Under the pieces are notes generated by a model, which did not search any database, was not told where the DNA came from, and worked only from the letters and a program-made list of their open reading frames with translations. This document shows positions 10,414 to 19,834 of a DNA stretch of 64,000 nt, piece after piece. Both the position numbers and the translations under genes were made by a program. Source of the stretch: Prochlorococcus sp. AG-402-N21 (GTDB taxonomy: Bacteria > Cyanobacteriota > Cyanobacteriia > PCC-6307 > Cyanobiaceae); NCBI GenBank assembly GCA_003216435.1, contig QCIW01000004.1, forward strand, positions 28,429-92,428. Direction: 5' to 3'. Within the stretch, counting starts at the first letter, position 1; the number at the start of each line of letters is the position of its first letter.

Positions 10414-10872
10414 ATGTCTGTTGAAAGAACTTTTGTTGCCATTAAGCCTGATGGTGTTCAACGTGGATTGATAGGCGAGATTTTGATTCGTTTTGAACAA
10501 AAAGGTTTTAAGTTAATAGGCCTTAAGCAAATTACAGCAAGTCGGGAATTGGCTGAGAAGCATTATGGGGTTCATAGAGATCGTCCTTTCTTTTCTGGAT
10601 TAGTTGATTTCATAACTAGTGGACCTGTCGTTGCAATGGTATGGGAAGGTGATGGAGTGATTGCTAGTGCACGGAAATTGATTGGTGCAACTAAACCTTT
10701 GGAAGCTGAACCAGGAACAATACGTGGAGATTTAGCAATTAATATTGGACGCAATGTTATTCATGGATCAGATGGAGTAGATACTGCAGCGTTTGAGATA
10801 GGACTTTGGTTTCAAGAAGCAGAGTTGAATGATTGGATTCCTTCTGATCAATCTTGGAGAGTAGAAGGGTGA
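10414..10872 (+). CDS. ndk: Nucleoside diphosphate kinase
   Basis: This 152-aa protein transfers the terminal phosphate from ATP to other nucleoside diphosphates through a phosphohistidine. It begins [15 protein letters not shown], typical of Ndk, and has the active-site histidine in NVIHGSD (about residue 117). An in-frame ATG lies 54 bp upstream (10360), but the extra 18 residues match nothing in the family, so 10414 is preferred. It is divergent from speA with about 130 bp between the starts. Confidence 0.98.
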   Translation: MSVERTFVAIKPDGVQRGLIGEILIRFEQKGFKLIGLKQITASRELAEKHYGVHRDRPFFSGLVDFITSGPVVAMVWEGDGVIASARKLIGATKPLEAEPGTIRGDLAINIGRNVIHGSDGVDTAAFEIGLWFQEAELNDWIPSDQSWRVEG

Positions 10873-10913
10873 AAATCAGGTTTTTTTTTAATTACTGAGA
10901 CTAACAGCCACTT

Positions 10914-12023
10914 TTACTTAAAAAATCGGTTCCATTGAAAAGCATTGAATACTTCTTTTTCTTCATTATTCATAATTTCGCTAGAAATATTTTTAGCAAT
11001 TAATTCAGATGTAATAGCTGCTAATAACACCCCATTTCGGTAATGCCCAGTAGCTAGCCATAATCCTTCAATTGAAGATATACCAAGAATTGGCTCTTGA
11101 TCAGGCGTGCATGGCCTAAAACCCCACCATCGTTCCATGTGAGGCCATTGAATAGCTTTTGGTAGTAAAGAGTTGAGCCCGTTTTGGAGCTTAGATTGCC
11201 CACCAGGGGTTAACCCTTCATTAAATTTCGCGTTTCTTTCACTTGTTGCCCCAATAATAATTAGGCCATCTTCTCTAGGGACTAAATAAGTTCCTGGTCC
11301 AAAAATTACTCTTTTCAGTGCTTTTTTAGGACCTTGAATTGAGAGCATTTGTCCTTTTACAGGAAATATTGGTAATTCATGTAAAAGTGTTTTGCTCCAT
11401 GCGCCGCTGCATAAAACACCTTGTTTTGCTTCTAATGCTTTGATTTCTCCTTCAGCATTGCGAATATGAACTCCTGCAAATTTCTTATTATTTTGGATCA
11501 ATTGCAGTACTTCTACCCCTTCTTGGAATTGCACTCCTAATTCAAAGCATGCTTTTTCAAGGGCTCTCATTAAGAGACGACGATTATCTATTTGACCGTC
11601 CTGATGAAAAATGATCCCACATTGCCATTGAGGAGCTATACCTGGAATTTCTCGTTCTAATGCAGCTCGATCAAGAGGTTGACCATACTGAAACGTTGGA
11701 TATTGATCACGATCGGAATGATTGGTAAATGGAACAACTATTCCGCATTTTCTTAATCCACAAGACAAGCCACTATCAGTTTCAATATTTGTGACCCAAT
11801 TTGATTGTCGCTGCAAACTAAGTTGTCCGAGTTTTAACATTTTTTTTTGTAGTCCTTCAGCATGCGGTGCAAGCATTCCTGCGGCTACAAACCCTGCTGC
11901 TTCATTTCTACTACGGCTGAGGATCGTTGCATTAAAACCTTTTCTGGCCAATTGATGGGCTATTGAAAGCCCCATTAAGCCACCACCAATAATTAGAAAT
12001 GGCTCCGTTTTAGAAACAGCCAT
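10914..12023 (-). CDS. thiO: FAD-dependent glycine/D-amino acid oxidase, ThiO-like
   Basis: A 369-aa DAO-family flavoprotein. The N-terminal dinucleotide-binding motif GGGLMGLSIAHQLARKG (about residues 13-29) binds FAD, and the C-terminal WWGFRPCTPDQEPILG and GHYRNGVLLA blocks are typical of ThiO/DadA-type oxidases. ThiO oxidises glycine to the imine used in thiazole synthesis for thiamine. Assignment to ThiO rather than another amino-acid oxidase rests on overall resemblance and length, with no thi genes next to it. It converges with ndk (41 bp between stops). Confidence 0.85.
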   Translation of the reverse strand: MAVSKTEPFLIIGGGLMGLSIAHQLARKGFNATILSRSRNEAAGFVAAGMLAPHAEGLQKKMLKLGQLSLQRQSNWVTNIETDSGLSCGLRKCGIVVPFTNHSDRDQYPTFQYGQPLDRAALEREIPGIAPQWQCGIIFHQDGQIDNRRLLMRALEKACFELGVQFQEGVEVLQLIQNNKKFAGVHIRNAEGEIKALEAKQGVLCSGAWSKTLLHELPIFPVKGQMLSIQGPKKALKRVIFGPGTYLVPREDGLIIIGATSERNAKFNEGLTPGGQSKLQNGLNSLLPKAIQWPHMERWWGFRPCTPDQEPILGISSIEGLWLATGHYRNGVLLAAITSELIAKNISSEIMNNEEKEVFNAFQWNRFFK

Positions 12024-12120
12024 TGTATTTAATTTGAATACTTTTCTAGTGCTTTAGATCAGCATATCTATTCCTTCTGGCATTTTATTCAATAAGATTT
12101 ATTCATCTCAGTCAAAATTA

Positions 12121-13596
12121 ATGCCTAGATCTAGTGATGCTTGGGAAGCTGTGATTGGTTTAGAAACTCATGTTCAGTTAGGAACAGATAGCAAAATATT
12201 TACTTCAGCATCTACCAATTTTGGAGATGAGCCCAATACCCACATAGATCCTGTTGTTTGTGGTTTACCAGGAACTTTGCCGGTATTGAATGAGAAAGTT
12301 TTGGAATTTGCAGTTAAAGCTTCTTTAGCTTTAAATTTGAAAATTGCTGAACATAGCAAGTTTGATCGCAAGCAATACTTTTATCCCGATTTACCTAAGA
12401 ATTATCAAATTTCACAATTTGATGAACCTATTGCTGAGGATGGGTGGATTGAAGTTGAAGTAGCAGAAAAAGGAAAAGAAACTTATTTAAAAAAAATAGG
12501 TATAGAACGTCTTCATATGGAGGAAGATGCTGGCAAGCTTGTGCACGCTGGCAGTGATCGTTTGGCAGGTTCAACTTATTCTTTAGTTGATTACAATCGA
12601 GCTGGTGTAGCTCTAGCTGAAATTGTTAGTAAACCAGATTTGAGAACAGGTAGAGAAGCCTCTGAATATGCTTCTGAAATACGTAGAATCGTTAGATATT
12701 TAGGCGTCTCTGATGGGAATATGCAGGAGGGATCATTGCGATGTGATGTCAACATTTCTGTTAGACGTGGACCTGAAGCTCCCTTTGGTACAAAAGTCGA
12801 AATAAAGAATATGAATTCCTTTTCAGCAATTCAAAAGGCTTGCGATTATGAGATAAAGCGACAGATCAAAGCTTATGAGGCTTCTGAACAAGTAGTGCAA
12901 GAAACTCGTCTATGGGATGAAGCTAAGCAGTTGACTAAGAGTATGAGATCAAAAGAAGGCAGTAGTGATTACCGTTATTTTCCTGATCCAGATTTAGGTC
13001 CTATTGAAGTAAGTAAAGAACTTTGTGAACAATGGAATTCTGAATTACCTGAATTACCTGCTGCTAAGAGGCATCGTTATGTCAAGGAATTTGATCTTTC
13101 AGCTTATGACGCGAGGGTATTAACTGATGAATTTTCAATGGCATCCTATTTTGAAGAAGCTGTTAGGTCAGGCGCAGAGCCTAAAATAGCTTGTAATTGG
13201 ATAACAGGAGATATTGCTGCGTATTTAAAATCATCTAAAGAGTCTTTTGAAAAATTGCCATTTAAGTCAGAACAATTAGCTGAAATGGTTCAAATGATTC
13301 AGGAGGGTAAAATTAGTGGCAAAATCGCAAAAGAAATATTACCCGAATTGCTCAATAAAGGTGGCTCGCCTAATGAGATCGTAGAAAAAAGAGGTTTAGC
13401 TATGATTAGTGATTTAGCAGAGCTAACAAAAATTATTGACGAATTATTAGCTACTTTCCCAAATGAGGTGAAGGCATTTAGAGATGGAAAAACAAAGCTT
13501 CAAGGATTTTTTGTTGGTCAGCTAATGAAGAAAACAAGAGGAAAAGCAGATCCTAAAATGGCCAATCAAATATTGAGTCAAAAGTTGCAAGGTTGA
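12121..13596 (+). CDS. gatB: Aspartyl/glutamyl-tRNA(Asn/Gln) amidotransferase subunit B
   Basis: The 491-aa protein is full-length GatB, the subunit that binds misacylated Glu-tRNA-Gln (or Asp-tRNA-Asn) and phosphorylates the side chain before transamidation with GatA and GatC. The family signature is clear: EAVIGLETHVQL at the N-terminus, DRKQYFYPDLPKNYQISQ, LHMEEDAGKLVH and YNRAGVALAEIVSKPD. The C-terminal YqeY-like tail (KISGKIAKEILPEL; GFFVGQLMKKTRGKADPK) is intact. The ATG start is 97 bp from the divergent thiO start. GatA and GatC are not in this window, as is usual for cyanobacteria, which scatter these genes. Confidence 0.98.
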   Translation: MPRSSDAWEAVIGLETHVQLGTDSKIFTSASTNFGDEPNTHIDPVVCGLPGTLPVLNEKVLEFAVKASLALNLKIAEHSKFDRKQYFYPDLPKNYQISQFDEPIAEDGWIEVEVAEKGKETYLKKIGIERLHMEEDAGKLVHAGSDRLAGSTYSLVDYNRAGVALAEIVSKPDLRTGREASEYASEIRRIVRYLGVSDGNMQEGSLRCDVNISVRRGPEAPFGTKVEIKNMNSFSAIQKACDYEIKRQIKAYEASEQVVQETRLWDEAKQLTKSMRSKEGSSDYRYFPDPDLGPIEVSKELCEQWNSELPELPAAKRHRYVKEFDLSAYDARVLTDEFSMASYFEEAVRSGAEPKIACNWITGDIAAYLKSSKESFEKLPFKSEQLAEMVQMIQEGKISGKIAKEILPELLNKGGSPNEIVEKRGLAMISDLAELTKIIDELLATFPNEVKAFRDGKTKLQGFFVGQLMKKTRGKADPKMANQILSQKLQG

Positions 13597-13600
13597 AGTT

Positions 13601-14239
13601 TTAAAGAAGTGTATTAATTTGATTTTTCCAAACATTAACCTCATATGAATTCTCAATAACTACATCAGCAAGTTTTAATTTTTTTTCTAAAGACCATTGA
13701 CAATTAATACGTAAACTTGCTTCAGCTTCACTTATCTTGTCTCTCTTAATTAGTCTCTTTAATTGTTCTTTTCTTGAGCAATTTATAACCCATATTTCAT
13801 TACAGAGACTGGTTAGATTTGCTTCAAATAGAAGAGGGATGATAAGTATTAAGATAGGAGCATGTTTGTTCTCTTCTATTTCTTTTATAAATTTTTTAAG
13901 TATGATTGGATGTAAAAGACTTTCAATCCATTCGCGCTCTTTTTTATCTTGAAAGATTATTTTCCCCAAAGCTTTTCTATCAATTATCAAATCATTATTT
14001 TTATTTAAGCAGGTAATTTTATTTCCATAGCGCTTGATAATTTGCTCAGCCGAGTTTGTTTGATATTGAAGTGCTTCATGTGAATAGACATCTGCATCGA
14101 GAATTGGATGCGATTTGATTGTTTTTAGGAAATTGCCAATTGTACTCTTCCCACTGGCAATGCCACCCGTTAAACCGATACGTCTTTGATTATCATTCCA
14201 TTTAGGGATAGCAATTCTTTCTTGAAACTTTGCCATCAT
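13601..14239 (-). CDS. coaE: Dephospho-CoA kinase
   Basis: CoaE phosphorylates dephospho-CoA in the last step of coenzyme A synthesis. A P-loop GLTGGIASGKST lies near residue 25, followed by LDADVYSHEAL (substrate region), LHPII, and IPLLFEANLTSLCNEIWVI. Length is about 212 aa, normal. Two adjacent ATG codons (14239 and 14236) follow a possible TTG (14242); 14239 is my choice. It converges with gatB, stops 4 bp apart, and is divergent from argJ with only about 28 bp between starts. Confidence 0.95.
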   Translation of the reverse strand: MMAKFQERIAIPKWNDNQRRIGLTGGIASGKSTIGNFLKTIKSHPILDADVYSHEALQYQTNSAEQIIKRYGNKITCLNKNNDLIIDRKALGKIIFQDKKEREWIESLLHPIILKKFIKEIEENKHAPILILIIPLLFEANLTSLCNEIWVINCSRKEQLKRLIKRDKISEAEASLRINCQWSLEKKLKLADVVIENSYEVNVWKNQINTLL

Positions 14240-14267
14240 CAATCAGGATAGGTATGCAGATTTTTTC

Positions 14268-15518
14268 TTGAAGGTCTTGGACCCTTCATTATCATCACTA
14301 TGGTCTCCTATATCTGGCGGGATAACTAGTCCGCGTGGGTTTAAGGCGTCTGGCATAAGATCAAACTTAAAACCTTCTGGCAATCTAGACCTTGCTTTGC
14401 TTTTAGCACCTAATGATTCGATATGCGCAGGGACTTTTACTCAATCATCTATAAGGGCAGCTTGTGTAGATCTTTGCAAAAATAGACTCCATCAAAATAA
14501 TGGACGAGTTAGGTCAGTTCTTATTAATTCAGGACAAGCCAATGCCTGTGTAGGTGATAGAGGACTAATAGATACCTTGAAAGCTATTGAAGCAGTTGCA
14601 AAAAAATTGTGTTTAACACCATCGGAAGTCCTGATGTGCTCCACCGGTGTCATTGGCCAGCCAATACCGATGGATAACTTACTCGATGGTATTGATAATC
14701 TTGTAGAGCACTTAAATGAAAATGGAGGTAATTCTGCGGCTCAGGCAATATTGACAACTGATCTAATCGACAAGCAGATAGCATTTGAAGCTTTTTTGGG
14801 AGATAGGCGTGTGCGGATTGGTGGTATGGCAAAAGGCTCAGGAATGATTCATCCCAACATGGCAACTATGCTTGGTTATTTAACATGTGATGTTGGTATT
14901 GATTCTGAGTTATGGCACAAGATGATTAAACGAGTAGTTAATTCTTCTTTCAATGCGATTAGTGTTGATGGTGATACGAGTACCAATGATACTTTTCTAG
15001 CATTTAATGCTGGCAACTCTTTGGAGAATAAATATTTTGAAGCGTTGGAAGTGGGTTTATTGAAGACGTCTCAATATCTTGCCAAGTCAATCGCAAGAGA
15101 TGGAGAAGGTGCAAATTGTTTAATAGAGGTTCATGTTGAAGGTACTCGGACTGATGACGATGCAAGACATATTGCAAAAATTATTTGTAGCTCGTCTTTG
15201 GTGAAAACAGCTATACATGGTAAAGATCCTAATTGGGGTCGAATTTTGGCTGCTTTAGGTCGATCACGAGTATCTTTTTCTTTGCAAGATGTGTCTCTTT
15301 GGATTGGTTCTTATCAATTAATTCAAACTGGAGAACCAATTCAGTTTGAACGTCAACAAGTTACCAATTATATGAAAAAAAAGTTTTCAGGAAAATATTT
15401 GGAAGAAGATTCAGTTCTTATCCGACTTGTTGTAGGACCAGGTAAATGCCAAGGTGTTGCTTGGGGTTGTGATTTATCATCTCAATATGTAGCGATCAAT
15501 GCCGATTACACAACGTAA
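14268..15518 (+). CDS. argJ: Glutamate N-acetyltransferase / amino-acid acetyltransferase
   Basis: ArgJ moves the acetyl group from N-acetylornithine to glutamate in arginine biosynthesis. The 416-aa protein has the autocatalytic cleavage region KGSGMIHPNMATML near residue 190, where the precursor splits before the threonine into alpha and beta chains. It also has the early GGITSPRGFKASGI block and the late HGKDPNWGRILAALGRS block. There is no ATG near the beginning: the start used is a TTG at 14268, with another TTG at 14277 possible. The sequence is intact. Confidence 0.96.
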   Translation: MKVLDPSLSSLWSPISGGITSPRGFKASGIRSNLKPSGNLDLALLLAPNDSICAGTFTQSSIRAACVDLCKNRLHQNNGRVRSVLINSGQANACVGDRGLIDTLKAIEAVAKKLCLTPSEVLMCSTGVIGQPIPMDNLLDGIDNLVEHLNENGGNSAAQAILTTDLIDKQIAFEAFLGDRRVRIGGMAKGSGMIHPNMATMLGYLTCDVGIDSELWHKMIKRVVNSSFNAISVDGDTSTNDTFLAFNAGNSLENKYFEALEVGLLKTSQYLAKSIARDGEGANCLIEVHVEGTRTDDDARHIAKIICSSSLVKTAIHGKDPNWGRILAALGRSRVSFSLQDVSLWIGSYQLIQTGEPIQFERQQVTNYMKKKFSGKYLEEDSVLIRLVVGPGKCQGVAWGCDLSSQYVAINADYTT

Positions 15519-15563
15519 GGGTCAGATGATATAGCTATGCCTAAAGTTATACCAGCTAATATT

Positions 15564-15743
15564 CTAGGAAGATCCTAGTTTGCTCTGAATTGGACCTATT
15601 AAATATGTGTGGAGTACTGTATCTGCGTTAGGAGAGGTCATCACCCAAAAAATAAAAGCTCCTGCAGATAAAAGAGTTATTAATTGTGGCCAAAAATTCT
15701 CTGGATAATTTGGCTCTGACTTCTGAGTTATTTTCTTTTTCAT
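15564..15743 (-). CDS. Small hypothetical membrane protein, 59 aa
   Basis: The reading frame runs from ATG 15743 to a TAG at 15566-15564. The protein starts MKKKITQKSEPNYPENF, has one hydrophobic segment (LITLLSAGAFIFWVM, about residues 22-36) and ends in a polar tail. It lies 16 bp downstream of another small reading frame on the same strand, suggesting a two-gene unit. The stop codon sits inside a perfect inverted repeat (CTAGGA-AGA-TCCTAG, 15564-15578). No function is recognised. It could be a single-helix photosynthetic or envelope accessory protein. Confidence 0.55.
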   Translation of the reverse strand: MKKKITQKSEPNYPENFWPQLITLLSAGAFIFWVMTSPNADTVLHTYLIGPIQSKLGSS

Positions 15744-15759
15744 GTATTAGTTAAAGGAT

Positions 15760-15936
15760 TTACTGGATTGGGATTTGCATATCAATTCTTTTGTTATTGG
15801 TCAAAGACACTTTTTCTTCGTTTCCACATGCAGTTGGAAATGAGATTATATGTTTTACAGTAAGACCAGAACCTATGGCAATCAATCCAATTACAAAGAT
15901 CCATTTAGATCGTTGATTAGAAAAAATAGTTTTCAT
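15760..15936 (-). CDS. Small hypothetical membrane or secreted protein, 58 aa
   Basis: This reading frame runs from ATG 15936 to a TAA at 15762-15760. It has a basic N-terminus (MKTIFSNQRSKW), one hydrophobic stretch (IFVIGLIAIGSGLTV) and a polar C-terminal part with a single cysteine. It looks like a signal-anchor protein. It probably forms a short operon with the 59-aa protein downstream and is divergent from the secreted protein at 16005. No family recognised. Confidence 0.5.
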   Translation of the reverse strand: MKTIFSNQRSKWIFVIGLIAIGSGLTVKHIISFPTACGNEEKVSLTNNKRIDMQIPIQ

Positions 15937-16004
15937 ATAATTGATATATCGATCGTGCAGGTTATTAGTCCTCCGTCGACGATAACAAGAATTCTGGCAA
16001 TCAA

Positions 16005-16397
16005 ATGAACTTCAACTTCATTAGAAATATTTGTCTTAGTTGTTTAGCAGTTCTAAGTATTTTTTACCCTCTAAAAACAGATGCATTATCGCATAATTGG
16101 GTTGGTGTTCCAAAGAGTGAGTTTGGAGAGCAGTTATGGGATAAAAGCAGTATCAAAAAAAATCAAGATGGATCTATTAGAGTTTTTAGCAAATTTATTC
16201 CTCGAAGTACTTCTGCAATCACTCAAGACATTCTTTATACAATGGATGTTGATTGTTCAGAATACGTATTCAGAGATATTGCGGTAGGTGCAAATACTTT
16301 TGATGAGTTCAAGAACAAGGATTTAGAGTGGAAAGATCCTCATGGTGATAAGTTGATTCTGGGAGTAATCGATCAGGTTTGTACTTTTAGCAATTAG
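16005..16397 (+). CDS. Secreted hypothetical protein, possibly surface-adhesin-E-like
   Basis: A 130-aa protein with a signal peptide (about residues 1-27, ending TDA-LSH). The mature part begins with a Trp-containing strand (NWVGVPKSEFGEQLWDKSSI), then SIRVFSKF, a cysteine in MDVDCSEYVFRDIAV and a second cysteine near the end (QVCTF) that could form a disulfide. This pattern (a short beta-rich domain, paired cysteines, a secreted location) resembles the small adhesin-E-type domain seen in many bacterial secreted proteins, but the match is by eye only. Function unknown. Confidence 0.7.
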   Translation: MNFNFIRNICLSCLAVLSIFYPLKTDALSHNWVGVPKSEFGEQLWDKSSIKKNQDGSIRVFSKFIPRSTSAITQDILYTMDVDCSEYVFRDIAVGANTFDEFKNKDLEWKDPHGDKLILGVIDQVCTFSN

Positions 16398-16774
16398 ATT
16401 AATTTGCAGTTCAACTGATTTGATGGAAGTGGATTGAGAACAAGGCAGATTATCAACTTTTATATAGCTTTAAGTGAATAACTTTATCAAATAATTATGC
16501 ATATAGTGCTTCTCGATATCCATAGAACAATAAGGAATTTATCACTACATATTGTAGCCATCCAATCAGTATTCGAAATACAATTTATATAGAAATGAAT
16601 CTAAAGATATTTAAGGAGATAGTTAGGTCCAATGTAAGAGTACGATTGAATATATTCCAGAATCAATTGCATGAATGGGAAAAACGGGCTTTATGATTTG
16701 ATTTTCGCAAAAACTTTTAAGAAGCAGTAAATCCATTTAATATTGAAAAGAGTGATAGCAACTTCAAAATTTTC
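16398..16774 (+). other. Intergenic region without recognisable gene
   Basis: About 377 bp of AT-rich DNA between two small secreted-protein genes. Only very short open frames (31 codons or fewer) occur. I see no clear terminator, RNA or repeat. Confidence 0.5.
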
Positions 16775-17185
16775 ATGAAAATAAATTGTTTCGTTGGCCT
16801 TGGTATTTTACTAATTGGCATGTTTCCCGGAACCTCTGCTTTTGCTTGTGAGGCTGGTAAACATGGACACCATGACCATCATGCCAATACGTCGAACGTT
16901 GGATATGTGGTAATTACAGGGACAACAAAAAATAGAGCAGCTGCCAAAGAATATTTTGAAAATATTAATGAGTTCACTGAAAGCTGTGGTTTTAAGACCT
17001 TAGTCCTTGATAGAGAATCTGATATTCGAGAAGGTGATACAGGTCCTTTAACAGTTATAGTTCGACATCCAAGAGGGAAGCAAGCCGCAATTGATTGTTA
17101 TGAATCGGATGAATATCAGAGACTAAAAGCTATTAGAGATCCTTATACTGATTGGAATTTTCGAATAACAGAAGGTTTGAAATAG
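16775..17185 (+). CDS. Secreted DUF1330-family protein
   Basis: A 136-aa protein with a signal peptide (about residues 1-24, ending TSAFA-CE), then a short His-rich linker (HGHHDHHANTS). The remaining ~95 residues resemble DUF1330: GYVVITGTTKNRAAAKEYF, GPLTVIVRHPRGKQAAIDCY and DEYQRLKAIRD. DUF1330 is a ferredoxin-like dimeric alpha-beta barrel fold of unknown function and is usually cytoplasmic, so the signal peptide and the possibly metal-binding His stretch are unusual. It stands alone, about 380 bp after the previous gene. Confidence 0.75.
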   Translation: MKINCFVGLGILLIGMFPGTSAFACEAGKHGHHDHHANTSNVGYVVITGTTKNRAAAKEYFENINEFTESCGFKTLVLDRESDIREGDTGPLTVIVRHPRGKQAAIDCYESDEYQRLKAIRDPYTDWNFRITEGLK

Positions 17186-17421
17186 TTTACGCTTGATTGA
17201 GATGATAAATTTCTTTATTGATTATTTATCCCTTTCTCTACTTATTCATTGTCATTTCTTGAGAGAGTTCAAATTTATTTGGATATCTTGGAAGCCTAAT
17301 TAATCCTTGTAAAATGTATTTGTAATTACAGAAAAACCTTTATGTTTAAATATTTGTAATTTTAGATACTTTAATAATCAACATATTTGAATCTAATTAA
17401 GAAAATATAATTGGCAATATT

Positions 17422-18855
17422 ATGTTTACTGACTACAAGCCAATTAATGGATTCGATGAATATTTTACTAGTTCTCAATTATCTCCAAGAACACCTCTTC
17501 AGCCTCTGCTTTATTCTTTAGGGGAGATGGGTATAGAGAAGTTAAACAGAAGTCATGAAACAGCAAGAAAACTTCTTCTCAGACATGGAGCAACATTTCG
17601 GCTCAATGATTCTGATTCAAATGGTACTGAAAGAATTATGCCTTTTGACCCATTACCAAGAGTACTTAGCAGTAATGAATGGATGCAATTAGAACAAGGC
17701 TTGATTCAAAGACTCGAAGCTATTGACCTTTTTCTTGCAGATATATATGGACCTAAAAAAATTCTCAAAGATGGAATTATTTCAGAAGAGATTGTTGAAA
17801 GTTCAGCTGGCTGGAGGCCTCAAATGGAAGGTTTTAATTTACCTCTAGGAAAGTGGTGCCATGTTTCTGGTTTAGATCTTATTAGAGATGGAAAAGGCAC
17901 TTGGTATGTTTTAGAGGATAATCTTCGTTGTCCTTCAGGAGTTGCTTATTTTCTTGAGAATCGATTAGTGATGAAGAGAATTTTTCCAGACTTATTTGCA
18001 GGCAGAATTGTTCAACCCATTGATGATTATCCTTCTCATTTATTAAAGACGCTTCAAGAATTAGCTCTTTGGAGTGATTCCCCTAAAGTTGTCTTGTTAA
18101 CACCGGGTGTTTTTAACAGTGCTTATTTTGAACATAGCTATCTTGCTCAGCAAATGGGAGTACAACTTGTAGAAGGTACTGATTTAATTTGTGAGAGCGA
18201 TTATGTTTACTTAAAAACAACTTCTGGCCTGGAAAAAGTAGACGTAATTTATAGACGCATAGACGATGATTTTTTAGATCCATCTTGCTTTAGGAATGAT
18301 TCTCTTTTGGGAGTTAATGGGTTAATGCAAGTAGTTGCCAAAGGGAAAGTAGCTATTGCAAATGCTCCTGGAACAGGACTAGCCGATGACAAATTAATTT
18401 ATGCTTATGTGCCAGAAATCATCAAGTATTATTTAGGTGAAGAACCTTTTATTCAAAATGTCAAAACATATGTTTGCGCAAAAAAAGATGATCTATCATT
18501 TGTTTTAGAGAATTTGAGTCGCTTAGTTGTCAAATCAGTTTCGGAGGCTGGTGGTTATGGCATGTTGATCGGGCCACATTCTTCAAAATCAGAGATAGAG
18601 AACTTTTCAATTAAAATCAAAGCAAATCCACGCAATTATATTGCTCAACCAACTTTAGATTTATCCACAGTTCCATCTTTAAGTAATGGTGAAATTTATC
18701 CTTGTCATGTTGATTTAAGACCTTATATCCTAAGAGGAAAACATACTTGGGTTAGTCCGGGAGGGCTTACGAGAGTTGCTTTAAAAAGAGGTTCCTTAGT
18801 TGTCAATTCCTCACAAGGTGGGGGTAGTAAAGACACCTGGGTGGTTAGCCAATAA
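17422..18855 (+). CDS. Circularly permuted ATP-grasp (type 2) protein, DUF404/DUF407 family
   Basis: The 477-aa protein belongs to the circularly permuted ATP-grasp group. Diagnostic blocks are WYVLEDNLRCPSGVAYFLENR (about residue 160), VDVIYRRIDDDFLDP, GTGLADDKLIYAYVPEI and GGYGMLIGP. ATP-grasp enzymes join a carboxylate to an amine via an acyl-phosphate. Published comparative genomics places this family with alpha-E and transglutaminase proteins and predicts a peptide-ligation or modification function, with no confirmed substrate. It is the first gene of such an operon here: the alpha-E gene starts 4 bp after its stop. It begins with ATG at 17422. Confidence 0.92.
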   Translation: MFTDYKPINGFDEYFTSSQLSPRTPLQPLLYSLGEMGIEKLNRSHETARKLLLRHGATFRLNDSDSNGTERIMPFDPLPRVLSSNEWMQLEQGLIQRLEAIDLFLADIYGPKKILKDGIISEEIVESSAGWRPQMEGFNLPLGKWCHVSGLDLIRDGKGTWYVLEDNLRCPSGVAYFLENRLVMKRIFPDLFAGRIVQPIDDYPSHLLKTLQELALWSDSPKVVLLTPGVFNSAYFEHSYLAQQMGVQLVEGTDLICESDYVYLKTTSGLEKVDVIYRRIDDDFLDPSCFRNDSLLGVNGLMQVVAKGKVAIANAPGTGLADDKLIYAYVPEIIKYYLGEEPFIQNVKTYVCAKKDDLSFVLENLSRLVVKSVSEAGGYGMLIGPHSSKSEIENFSIKIKANPRNYIAQPTLDLSTVPSLSNGEIYPCHVDLRPYILRGKHTWVSPGGLTRVALKRGSLVVNSSQGGGSKDTWVVSQ

Positions 18856-18859
18856 ATCT

Positions 18860-19834
18860 ATGTTATTAAGTAGAGTTGCTGAATCTTTGTATTGGATTAA
18901 TCGATATTTAGAACGTGCGGAAAACATTTCTCGCTTTGTAGAAGTTAGTGAAGCTATGGCTCTTGATTGCCCTCCAGGTAGTGCTGAGCCTTGGATGCCT
19001 TTAATAGAAGCTAGTGGTGATAAAGAGCAATTTGATTTTAGATATCACAATAAGAACCCAGTAGATGTTATGAATTTTCTTATTCGAGATAAGGAGAATC
19101 CTAATAGCATTATAAGTTGTATTGATATAGCAAGAGAAAATGCACGAAAGATAAGAGACGTTATAACTGCAGAAATGTGGGAACAGATTAATACCTTGTA
19201 TTGGAGCATTCAAGAGGGAGAGATAATATGGCAACAGCCCGCACAAGAACAACTAAGAGAGATAAGGAGAGGGTGTCAATTATTTTATGGAATTACTGAT
19301 GTAACCTTAAGCCAAGATCTTGCATGGCAATTTAGTCAATTAGGTCGGCTCATAGAAAGAGCAGATAAAACTTCTAGAATTTTGGATGTAAAATATTTCC
19401 TGCTTTTACCTAGTCTTGATGAGCTTGGGAGTGCCTTGGATGAGCTTCAATGGATTTCTTTATTAAGGTCTGCAGGTGCTTATCAAATGTTTAGAAAAGC
19501 TGAGCAAACTTCAATAACTCCCAATGCCATAGCCAGGTTTTTATTGTTAAACCCTATTTTCCCAAGATCTGTAAGGTTCTGTTTAGAGGGTATTAGTCAA
19601 ACTTTAAAAAGCATACAAAATACACCTTTTCCTGAGAAGCCTTCAGAACTTGATTGTCTTAGAGGTTTGCTTTTAGCAAAATGGAGCTTTGTCAGGATTG
19701 AAAATTTAATTAATAATGGCCTTCATGAAGCTATTGATAAATTACAAATTGATTTAAATCAATTACACAAATTAATCCATAATTCATATTTCACTACTAG
19801 TCCATCTATCCAGATTGAATCATTACAAGAATGA
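18860..19834 (+). CDS. Alpha-E domain protein (DUF403)
   Basis: This all-alpha protein starts with the family signature LLSRVAESLYWINRYLERAEN. A longer frame is open from 18800, but it would overlap the ATP-grasp gene and add residues not seen in the family, so ATG 18860 is chosen (about 324 aa). Near the middle is LSQDLAWQFSQLGRLIERADKTSRI, a second helical block typical of the family. No catalytic function is known; it is always found next to the permuted ATP-grasp protein and may be its partner or substrate carrier. It overlaps the downstream transglutaminase start by 4 bp (ATGA). Confidence 0.92.
   Translation: MLLSRVAESLYWINRYLERAENISRFVEVSEAMALDCPPGSAEPWMPLIEASGDKEQFDFRYHNKNPVDVMNFLIRDKENPNSIISCIDIARENARKIRDVITAEMWEQINTLYWSIQEGEIIWQQPAQEQLREIRRGCQLFYGITDVTLSQDLAWQFSQLGRLIERADKTSRILDVKYFLLLPSLDELGSALDELQWISLLRSAGAYQMFRKAEQTSITPNAIARFLLLNPIFPRSVRFCLEGISQTLKSIQNTPFPEKPSELDCLRGLLLAKWSFVRIENLINNGLHEAIDKLQIDLNQLHKLIHNSYFTTSPSIQIESLQE

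Noticed and set aside
18800..18859. Alpha-E protein start at 18800
   Set aside because: It would overlap the ATP-grasp gene by over 50 bp and add residues not present in the family; ATG 18860 begins the conserved block.
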